DNA from: Saururus chinensis
Taxonomy: Eukaryota > Streptophyta > Magnoliopsida > Piperales > Saururaceae
NCBI GenBank assembly: GCA_035235625.1
Contig: CP141140.1
Span: forward strand, 12,854,685-12,918,684
Direction of reading: 5' to 3'
DNA: 64,000 bases
Numbering within the stretch: position 1 is the first letter of the stretch; every line of letters begins with the position of its first letter. Of this stretch, positions 43,936-53,546 are shown one piece after another. The notes under the pieces are model-generated. The model was not told the DNA's origin. It made no database searches and saw only the letters and a program-made list of their open reading frames with translations. Made by a program: the position numbers and the translations under genes.

Positions 43936-44151
43936 ATGAATCCAGAGTCTGCTCGGAATGCTCGGGAATCTCTGGAGTTGGTATTTCAAATGTCCAAGAT
44001 TCTGGATACAGGCCTTGATCGTCACACGCTTTCAATACTAATCGCCCTCTCTGAGCAGGGCCAGAATCCGGAGGCACTTGCAGCCGTTATTAAAGAGCTC
44101 CGAAGAGATGAAATTGCTTCACAGAACCAACATGTCGTCAAAAAACATTAA
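43936..44151 (+). CDS. GIP1: Mitotic-spindle organizing protein 1 (MOZART1 / GIP1)
   Basis: A 71-residue single-exon protein, the usual family length (Arabidopsis GIP1 and GIP2 are 67-73). It matches the family throughout: ARNARESLELVFQMSKILDT, GLDRHTLSILIALSEQG and NPEALAAVIKELRRD. MOZART1 binds the N-terminus of gamma-tubulin complex proteins (GCP3), docks the complex at nucleation sites and is needed for spindle and nuclear-envelope organisation in plants. The frame is open upstream to 43837, but homology begins at MNPESARNARE, so 43936 is chosen. The upstream part is leader after a probable intron. No defects are seen. Confidence 0.95.
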   Translation: MNPESARNARESLELVFQMSKILDTGLDRHTLSILIALSEQGQNPEALAAVIKELRRDEIASQNQHVVKKH

Positions 44152-45097
44152 AATTTGTTGGTGATATTTTTGGATCGATGTGGTTGATGCTCGTTAAGTC
44201 TTTTGCTTTGGAGATATAATTGGCTTTGATGGTACTAACTTTCTTATGTGAAGTATGATCAAGGTCTTCTACTTTGGAAAGATAACAGGCTTTCGTGGTT
44301 TCCATTTGATGTCTCAAATGGCTGTAAGAAAGCTTCACTTAGGGAGAATTTAAACTATAGGAGAAGCTAGAGCTGGAATCTGTAGTTCAGTAACAGCATT
44401 TTCATGTCTTTATTCTGTGGCCATTTCATGTACCACAAGGCTGTTAATTCGTTCCAATTTGGGAGGATAACCTTGATCTAGAATCTGTAGTTCAGCAACA
44501 ACATTTTCATGCCTTCATTCTTTAGGCATTTCGTGTCACTAAAAGGCTATAAGTAATCACCATTTGGTGAGAGCTGTAACGCTGTTGGAGAATGTAGAAC
44601 TGGATTCTGTAGTTCACCAACAATATTTGCATGCCTTTTCGCAATAAAGTTAACTCGTGATTATCAACCAAGATACTTGACTTCTGAAGAGATTGTACTC
44701 ACATCATCTTGATCTTCAGTTTTGCCGATGGTTTGGGGAAGATACTGGTGTTTCTCTTGTCATGCCTTGTAGCTAAATGAATATTTGTGAAGGTCAGTCA
44801 AGTTGGACATCAATGTTCGCTTTGGTATGGAAGATTAATTTATTACCTTATTCGGCCATTAATATCAGCCTAAGCTATAACATCGTATCCAAATCATAAA
44901 GTTTTGTTCTGAAATGATAAAAAGCACAATTAATTACCTAACCAAGACATAAAACCATAATGCACGCGGGTTAATTGATAAAGAACATAATTTACATATG
45001 CGCAAAAAGAAGTCTTGTTCAATCACTCTAGTGACCGTTGTGCGTCTATGCTTGCCCTTGCCTAACCAAGACAGAAGTTTTTAAAAAAAAGGGCGTT
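44152..45097. repeat. MOZART1 3' flank with degenerate 80-120-bp tandem units
   Basis: Three degenerate copies of CTGTAGTTCA(G/C)…AACA…TTTTCATGCCTT follow each other from about 44373, 44478 and 44600. Each is next to an AAGGCTRT segment. Before them, a second pair (TCTT…CTTTGGARAGATAA…GGCTTT at about 44198 and 44266) repeats with about 70-bp spacing. They probably are in the 3'UTR. The rest up to the tRNA is unremarkable. Confidence 0.65.
45083..45090 (-). terminator. RNA polymerase III terminator of tRNA-Met
   Basis: Eight T residues on the minus strand start 7 nt past the tRNA 3' end, a standard pol III stop signal. Confidence 0.85.
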
Positions 45098-45182
45098 GGG
45101 GTGAGAGAGGCTCGAACTCTCGACCTCAGGATAACTCGGAAAGCTATGAGACCTACGCGCTAGCCAACTGCGCCACCACCCC
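45098..45182 (-). tRNA. Elongator tRNA-Met (CAU) with a 12-nt intron
   Basis: The minus strand folds as a cloverleaf: acceptor GGGGTGG/TCACCCC (one G-U), D-stem GCGC/GCGC, anticodon loop CUCAUA with CAU at 45146-45148, and T-arm GAGAG/CTCTC with loop TTCGAGC. The spliced length is 73. The 12-nt intron (45133-45144) follows position 37, as in plant elongator tRNA-Met genes; tRNA-Met and tRNA-Tyr are the intron-bearing plant nuclear tRNAs. The U31-U39 mismatch is typical of elongator Met. Internal A and B boxes are intact, so the gene looks functional. Confidence 0.95.
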
Positions 45183-47177
45183 ATAGTTTTTCTATGAAAA
45201 AAGCTTATTATATGTAATAATAATTCTTAATTAAGTTACATTACAAAATCCAATGATCTTCCACAATGTGTTTATTATATACTTCGACAAGACCATGAAA
45301 TCCGTGGCACAAAGTTGTCAAAGCATGGCCCTAAAGACGCATTAATTAAATTAACTTAAATCCAAATCGAAACTTCAGAAAGTCTACAATTAGGCCCAAT
45401 CTTTCCAACTTTTCTGTTCCAAAATTATTCTGTTAATCCAACCGTCAGACACAAATCAGCGGCCACAGTGACCTTATCTAGTTCATGAAGTTACACCTCA
45501 TTTCACACTTTTTGCCCCGCTTGTTTGGCTGGTCGTGTCATGGACCCATGTCCGCACTTTCGCGTACGAATAGAGTTTCTTACTTTGGTCAAACGATAAG
45601 CCAATTAGGGCTGTCAAATGGGTAGTGTATAAGTCAGGTAAGGCTTTACCCATATCCATACCCACTTTTAAAATTTTTACCTATACCTTACCCATTACCC
45701 ATTTTTACATTCATTACTTTTACCTTATCCATTACCTATCAGATAAATAGGCGGGTAATAGGTAAATGACTAATTAATTAATTAATAAATAATAATAACA
45801 AATATATATGTTAAAAGTCTATCTAATGTACACAAAATTTAATTTACCAACAGCATTGTTATTGCCAACCTTGCCAAGATTGACACTTTTCTGATATATT
45901 ATTATTATTGCAAGCTATAATCAATTAAAAAGCATATGACCTATACGTGTCATTGATAAATCCAACATATTATTACAAATCAAAATAAACACTATAGATT
46001 ATGCACAAATAAATAAACATATATAATATCAAAATAAACTAGTAGTTTGTAGCAAAATAGACAATAACAAAATAAATTAGATAAACAAATGACTCTTAGA
46101 TTATCAAAAGAACAATTTTTTTTCCAAATCTGACTACATGCTACAACTTTTACAAGTGAGAGTTCGAAGAAGAAAAAAAAATGATGTTTGACATGTAAAA
46201 TATACCACATGTTAAAAAATTGGTCGGTGTTGATATATTATAATCAACTATAATGAAAGTCAAAATCACAATGGCCCATATTAATGATAGCATAAGAAAA
46301 CATAGGATGAACAAAACTTGTCTGGATTTGACTCTACAAAAAAAGTAAGAAGAAGAAATGACGTTCAACATGTAGAATGTACCTAGAAATTATTCAACAG
46401 CAACACCCAGTGACAGCGCAATAAAAACTACGATTTTTAATCACCAAGGGAAGTAGGGGGTGAAAGGGAAGTGGGTCAACGATGCAGCGGAAGGGAAGCC
46501 TAACGACGTCTGACCATCACTCGATAATCTTTGGGAGAGAGCAAGTAGGCAGCCGGGTAAATCACGGAGAGATGAGGGAGGCAACTAAATAAAGGATTAT
46601 AGAAAAACCAATAGAGAAGAAGAAGCCCATGTGGCAATGCACCATTGCCCTAGCCACCAACTCCCTGGTTGATCGAAAGAAAATGTACTGCAAACTAAGA
46701 TTTAGAGTTTTTTTGGCCTGAGGTCGGGTTACGGGGTGCTTACTTTGGGCTTGGCTAGGTAAATTATTGGGCTGGGCTGGGTGGAGGTAGTGGACAAATT
46801 ATAAGTATATCTAAATATGAGTCTCTCTAGTAATCAATATTATATATATTAAAATAAGTAATAATTAATGGCATGGATAAAGGGTTATCTGTACCTACCC
46901 ATATAAAAATTTTGGTTTAGGCAAGTGGGTGAAACAGGTATATTGTTACCCGTCCGATAACCCTACAGCCAGCCAAGCGGGACTCTCTGCACGTGACACC
47001 CGCATATCCGCCTCCGTCTTCAACATGGATTATTGTCAGATAATGATATTTTAGAAGTTAATTATCAGAATAATTAAGTAGTTTTACGAAGGAAAACTTC
47101 ATCTCGTCCAGTTCCTCGTTGTCTGTCGTGTGAATCTCCTCTTCTCGGAGCTCGGACTCCTCTAACTTCTCCGATCA
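45183..47177. other. Intergenic between tRNA-Met and alcohol dehydrogenase
   Basis: Mostly occupied by one hAT-like non-autonomous element (45606-46965). The last 200 bp, C/T-rich near 47100-47170, are the promoter and leader of the dehydrogenase gene. No other gene is supported. Confidence 0.6.
45606..46965. mobile_element. Non-autonomous hAT-like element, about 1.36 kb
   Basis: Ends TAGGGCTGTCAAATGGGTA and, in reverse complement, TAGGGTTATCGGACGGGTA match at most positions, with sub-terminal TACCCA runs at both sides. The flanks (AAGCCAAT / CAGCCAGC) agree at five of eight bases, so the target duplication is eroded. Inside, a segment around GAAGAAATGAYGTTYRACATGTA is doubled (about 46166 and 46352). 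No transposase domain is seen. Confidence 0.6.
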
Positions 47178-50100
47178 ATGGCCTTCTTCTCTGTGTTGCG
47201 CGGTCTGATGCGCAGTCGGCAGTCGGGGTCGTCGACGTATCGGAGATGGATCTCTTCGGGGCTCTCCAAGAGCGAGCTGAGTGGCTATCATCTCGGAAAC
47301 GGCCCGTCTTTCATGCGCGGGGCCGTCTTCTGGGAGCCCAACAAGCCCCTCACCTTCGAAGAGTTTCACATGCCCCGCCCCAAAGCCGGAGAAATCTTGA
47401 TCAAAACCAAAGGTTCGGCATCTTTCCTTTTTACTATGCCTTTGAAGATCACGATGAAGAACATCGGATGTACTTTTGATATTGGAACAAGATAATTAGA
47501 TTAAGAAAGAAAGAGCTACCTGTCATTTGCTTTGTGTTCATGAAAAACAAAAACTGTCTAGACTAAGTCATCTCTGTAATTTCGTGACACTAATCATAAT
47601 TAGTCTGTGAATGCAGCTTGTGGTGTCTGTCATTCGGATCTCCATGTGATGAAGGGAGAAATCCCGTTTCCCAGTCCTTGTGTTGTGGGCCATGAGATTA
47701 CTGGAGAAGTAGTCGAACATGGTGCTCACACAGATGCTGGCATCATAAAGAGGTTGGTATCAGGAGTTCTGTTATCCACACTCTGATGCTGGCATCATAT
47801 AGGCTTTGATCTCTATATTGGTTAGTTTTGATTTCACAATATTGATATTGGCTTGTTGTGGATCATCAAAGTAGCATTTTCTTTCCTTACTAAGATTATC
47901 CCTGATTGGAAGGATCTGACTATGCCCCTTTCTTGCTGGAATTGACTCAGTTAGGTGTATAAACTAAGATTTTATTGGCTGTTGATAGTGTATAATCCTC
48001 ATGGTGAACACCGTTTTTGAAACATGAAGGTAAATATGTAGTAGAATGTTGAAGATTTTAGGGCTGATGTATCTGCTGGTGGATACAGGCTTCCCATTGG
48101 ATCTCACGTTGTGGGAGCATTCATCATGCCATGTGGCAATTGCTTCTACTGTGTAAAGGTAATTTTTGAATACTGAATTTTTTTACATGCTTTAGTTTTG
48201 TGCCATCTCTGCACATATGAGCATGTTTGTTTTTCTTTCCTAAAAAATTGAGCATCATTGTCCTTGACCTGGATGGGCCACTTAAACCATCTAATTTCAT
48301 TTGTACCTGAGACTAGGGTCAAGAAGATATTTGTGAGGCCTTCTTTGCATACAATCGAGCAAAAGGAACACTTTATGATGGTGAAACTCGGCTATTTCTT
48401 CGCAGCAATGGTATTCTCTTGTTGTACGATTCTTTCTCTTCTAAAAAGTGAATCACTTTAGTCATGATAGTGTTATCACACTGTGGTGACATAAAATAGA
48501 ATGGCTTGCATCTGCAATTGATTTTATATCTTCCTTTCTGGGCAGGAAAGCCAGTATACATGTACAGCATGGGAGGACTTGCAGAGTACTGTGTTGTTCC
48601 TGCAAATGCATTAGCTTCTCTTCCCAACTCAATGCCATATTCAGAATCAGCCATTTTGGGTTGTGCAGTATTTACTGCTTTTGGTGCGATGAGGCATGCT
48701 GCTGATATGCGTGCTGGAGATAGTGTAGCTGTCATTGGGATTGGTGGTGTTGGATCAAGGTTTCTAGTTTACCTTTTCTTTCTCTTTCTTTAGGGAAGGA
48801 ACTGAATTACATATGATACCTCCTGATGAATTCAAACCTTCCCTTGGGTATTGATTCTCTTGAGAGGCTGAATGTAGGGACTGGGCGCCCCCACTGGTTC
48901 TGCCTAATGATTCCAATTGACCGTGAAGTCCATTACTGTTTATTCACTAATAATTTCTGATTGGTTCTAATTTAGAATATTGTTTACAAAAAGAGAGCAA
49001 ATGAAATGAACTGAAAACTGAATTAATATCATTATTTTTCAGTCATCTAGTTCAAGGAGAAATTAACTCTTTAACGTTGTTTTATCACCTTTGTGTAGTA
49101 AAGAACAATCTATATCAAAGAATGCAACACAATATCCAGCCTATGAGAACAATATCTAGTGAAGGAAGCAATACAAATTAATTTTTATGCCTATATTCTA
49201 GCCGTCCATCATTATAACTGAAGTAAATTGTCCAGTTGTTTGCAGATAGCTCGTGCATTTGGTGGAGCTGAAGTTATTGCTGTAGACGTTCAAGATGATA
49301 AGCTTAAAAATGCAAAGATGATGGGAGCAACTCACACCATAAATGCAAGGGAAGAAAATGTTGTTGACAAGATAAAGGTACTTACTGTGACTTCATAGTT
49401 TTCTTGACGATTAAGGGTGTAAACAGCAATGAAATAGTAATTCGCAAAAGAGAAACCTAACCCAGAGATGACAGAAACAGTGGTCATTCTGTCCCGAATG
49501 TTGGCTGCACTGCTGTGCTCAGATATGTGCAAAACAATAGCTTTTCTCTCTAACTTTACAATGGAGAATTTTAGGTAACTATGCCTATCTAGCACTGTTG
49601 ATTTGCAACCCAACACCCCACATCCAACACACACACACACCAAACACTTTGTCAATCATGCAAGGAAGATGTTAGGCACAGTTAGATGTCAGTTTTTTGC
49701 ATAAATGTAAGAAACTAGTTTTTCTTAATTTTTTAAACTTATAAATTATATGATGAACTTTTTGCAATTCCTACGAAGAGTAATTTAGTGTATCAATACA
49801 GCGTATTCCTAGATCTTACTTTTTTAGCTAGTTCATTTGTCACTTGTTGACAAAGGCCTTACTTATCTATTGGAACACATGACTCTATGGTCAACTAGAG
49901 GATCAACTTAGCCCATATCATTGTTAAGTATTAGGATGCAATGGAAATTTATGGCACGGAATTCAAAAGCCAATCCTGGAGATTTGTTTATTGCAGTTGA
50001 TATGTCATCAAGTACTGCTCATTAACATAAAATAACTGGTTAGCCCTTGTGAATCACATTTTCATTTTCATATGTAATTGCTTGTTTAAAAATTAGTTCC

Positions 50101-50544
50101 AACCAACTGTTGACAGGAAATAACAGGAGGAAGGGGTGTTGATGTTGCTGTGGAAGCACTGGGGAAACCCGTGACCTTCTCACAATGCGCTCAAAGTGTA
50201 CGAGATGGTGGAAAAGCTGTGATGATAGGGCTTGCTGCATCTACCGCTGTTGGTGAAGTAGACATTAACCGACTAGTCCGCAGACAGGTATGCATACAAT
50301 GTGCTCAGCATTATAAAGTTGTTTTTTTGTCTGATTTACGTCTGTTATGCAGGTGAAAATTATAGGCTCATATGGAGCTCGAGCAAGGCAAGATCTCCCC
50401 CAAGTTATTAAGCTTGCTGAGACCGGTGTCTTTAATCTTAATGCTTCTGTTTCAAGGAAATGTAAATTTGAGGAAGCTGGCAAAGCCTACGAGGATCTTG
50501 ATAGTGGAAAGATTGTCGGTAGAGCTGTTGTTGAGGTCATGTAG
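47178..50544 (+). CDS. Zinc-dependent alcohol dehydrogenase, At5g63620 (HER2-like) type
   Basis: Eight exons join to 418 codons: 47178-47412, 47617-47752, 48089-48158, 48317-48410, 48546-48759, 49236-49377, 50117-50287, 50353-50544. Residues 1-40 are Arg/Ser-rich without acids early on, so a mitochondrial presequence is likely. The GroES-like domain has ACGVCHSDLH (C80) and GHE (H104) for catalytic zinc. C139, C142, C145 and C153 bind structural zinc. The Rossmann motif GIGGVG is at 243-248, and Asp267 ends strand 2, which favours NAD(H). Length and blocks fit the atypical MDR dehydrogenase of Arabidopsis At5g63620, linked in my recollection to hexenal response; the substrate is not read from sequence. 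All ligands are intact. Confidence 0.92.
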
Positions 50545-51241
50545 AAGCGAACAGTATGATTCACATGGATTTTTGAACTTTTAAGAACCATAACATGGTT
50601 AAAGCTTCCGGTGACTTCTAATTTGCACTTTCCTAAATCAAATTTGATAATAACTTCCTTCTGCTTGCTTGTTTATCTCTTGGGTAATTTGAGCCGGCCA
50701 AGACAGATAATGCATCGTATAGGATCACAATATATGAAAAATGGTTTCCTAAAACTCCGAGAGTATCTCCCCAAGAAGTTGCGACTTGCGACCTAGTTAG
50801 GTTGAAAGTGGGCTCTCATAAGTGGCAGAGCACACACAGTTGTGCTTGAGCTTGTGCGTTTTTAAACTGTTCCTTTTTATCTTCATCAATTTCCCGGTTG
50901 AACTTCGTGTAAACCATCAGTAATGCCATAATTGGATCATTCTTTTCATACCAGGTTTGAATACTAGTTTTTGAGGATTTTGTGGAAGATTTATGCAAAA
51001 TATCACGTACCCAAATTTCAAGATAATTATCTACCAGCCTTTTCAATAAAAAACAATGCATAAAAACAACAAAAAAATGATATTTTATGAAATTAAAAAG
51101 CCAGCATACTTCAAAAGGAAAAGTGTGATATAGAGTCACCTAGTCCCACTTTAATGGTACACATTGAAAAAACCAATTCCCAGATTAATGCTCATTGTTT
51201 GATTAGTAGCTAAAAAGGCATCGCTTCTCGAACCTTACATT
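50545..51241. other. 3' flank of the dehydrogenase gene
   Basis: 3'UTR and ordinary AT-rich spacer up to the hAT-like element. The minus-strand ORF at 50816-51139 shows no family resemblance. Confidence 0.5.
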
Positions 51242-53247
51242 TAGGGGTGTTAATGAGTTGAGCCAGCTCGTCGAGTAAAGGTGTCTCAATTCAACTTGAC
51301 TCGACTCGAATATGGCTTGATTCAAAGTGGCTTAGCTCGAAATCGACTCGAACTCAAATATTTTTGAGTTAAGTTTGAGTATACCCTGGCTTAACTCAAC
51401 ATGGCTCGAATAAAACTTGGCTCGTACTCAACTTGAACTTGAATGAAATTTGTAAAAATCTATAAATACATATTGATACTTATGTATACTTATGCACAAT
51501 TATCAATCCCAATTTATATTTATAATATATACATATATATTACAAGTTTATATGTTATTAATAAATGTATAATGTTTATGTATTAAATATTAGCTTATAT
51601 TACACATGACATATATTTTTGAGATGTAAACATTTAAAGACACATTATAAAGATATGTCCACATGTGATATGTATTGAAATTTAGATATATCATAGAAAT
51701 AAGATTTAATAAAGTATATACATATATAATACAATCAAGTAAAAAATATGATATATTATACTACATATCAAACAATATATTAATCATTAGACAATATATT
51801 ATGGTAATATTATTTATTATATTTATATATCAAACAAATTATGATATGTCTTTTCAAATTTTCTATGAAGACTACTATTGGAATCCTTATACATTCAAAT
51901 TTTACAATAATTTTCTAAATATTTTTAAGCATTGAGTCATATAGTCTTTTTTTTCATAAAATTAGGGTAATTTATATTTATTTGGGATAGGTCCAAGATG
52001 ACAAGACATCAAGTTTATGTTCTCACATACTAAAACTCGACTCGACCAGGCTCCTTAGCACCCCTACACATTATACATAATATAAATTATTTAAAAGTAA
52101 ATATTTTAAAGAGAGATAATATACATATATTATATAAGATATTTTTAAAATTTTATATTTATGTATAGTAGAAATAAATTATATACATTCATATATGATA
52201 TCTCATATACAAAAATATAGTTAACCACAAAGGCACTAATTTTTTCTTTTTGATGATTATAAGATTTGACACTTAAAGTAAGAAGTGAATACAAAGATTT
52301 AGAAATTTTAGGTTATCAAATAATAAATATATTTCATACAAAGGTTAGAGTATGTAAAAGAGGTTGTGATGCCGCATGTACTAATATGTGATAATAATAA
52401 TGACATGTTAATACAAAACTACTACAAAATATATAGAATATAAATATATGAACATTTTAATGGTACGGAGGGAGTACATATGTACTAATAATAGTGACAT
52501 ATTTATAGAATACTACTAAAAGATGCATATGTGGTTAAACATATAAACACAATATATAGCATAACAAATGAAAATATTAGAAAAAAAGCTAATTAATAAG
52601 TACATAATATTATTTATACTTTAGTTGTCTATTTACAAATATATGAGCTTTTAATAAATGATGACAATTCTATATAATATTGTATCTATAAATAAATACT
52701 TCATTTGTCTTATATTAATAGCTCTATTTAATTTTTAAAAATAAATTAAAATTAATTCATTTTAAAAAAATAAATAGAGTTATTAATTTAAGATGAAGAG
52801 AGTATTTGATAATATTAATTTTTTATTAAACAATTAATATATATTGGTATAATGAGGTAAAAATATTAATTAAGTTTTTGCACTCATTTTCATGTATTAA
52901 AATATATAATAAATATAAAGAAGTATAAATATTATTTAAAATAACATAAGCCAAGTGCACAACTTTAACGACGGAATGATAATATTATATTTAATAAAAA
53001 AATATTTAAATTATGAGAACATCATTTTTATTTGGTAGAATGCTTAACACAAAAGGTTAGGTAAAGTGGTCAAGTGAGCCAAATTTCAGCTAAATTATGC
53101 ATATACTAATTCAAACTCGAGCATGTATTGAATTTCTAGTTTTTTTTTTAAGTCGAGTTTAAACCGAGCTCGAGCCAATACCCAAAACTATGAATTTGAA
53201 CCAAGTTAACCCAAAACTCGACTTAGCTCAGCTCGTTAACATCCCCA
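51242..53247. mobile_element. Non-autonomous hAT element with perfect 8-bp target duplication
   Basis: The element starts TAGGGGTGTTAATGAG and ends, in reverse complement, TGGGGATGTTAACGAG. It is flanked on both sides by CTTACATT (51234-51241 and 53248-53255), an exact 8-bp duplication as made by hAT transposases. The ends carry clustered CTCGA/GAGCTCG motifs; the 2-kb core is extremely AT-rich and non-coding. An extra internal end (…GCACCCCTA near 52068) suggests a smaller relative, 51242-52070, fused with a second piece. A Stowaway element sits at 52699-52802. Confidence 0.85.
52699..52802. mobile_element. Stowaway-type MITE nested in the hAT element
   Basis: About 104 bp flanked by TA. 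One side reads CTTCATTTGTCTTATATTA…TAGCTCTATTTA. The other, reverse-complemented, reads CTCTCTTCATCTTAAATTA…TAACTCTATTTA, so almost the whole element is one hairpin, as in Tc1/mariner-derived Stowaway MITEs. It has no coding content. Confidence 0.75.
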
Positions 53248-53546
53248 CTTACATTAAAAATGCCCATATAGTATTCATACTACTAATTTAGGATATAAAA
53301 ACTACAATAGAAAAAAAAACCTTACAAATGCCCACACTACAATTAATTTAGGATGGAGGGAGCAAAATAAACAATTAATCTTGCTGCTAAAAGAAGCTTT
53401 ATCCTTGTAAACTGGGCAAAGCAAAGGTACCTATAAACATATGGCCAAAAGAAGGGCTTGCATTTACAAAATTTACATTCCAAATACGGAAAAAAATTTA
53501 CTCTAACATGAACTAGTTTCAAGACAGCATAATGTTAATTTTTTTC

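Noticed and set aside
49040-49056. A possible micro-exon reading S-HLVQ in the dehydrogenase gene, after CAG at 49042
   Set aside because: It lacks a GT donor in the needed phase. The acceptor TCCAG at 49235 gives SCLQIARAF directly, matching the family without a micro-exon.
51675-51935. An 86-codon ORF rich in Ile, Tyr and Asn
   Set aside because: Product of extreme AT content inside the hAT element.
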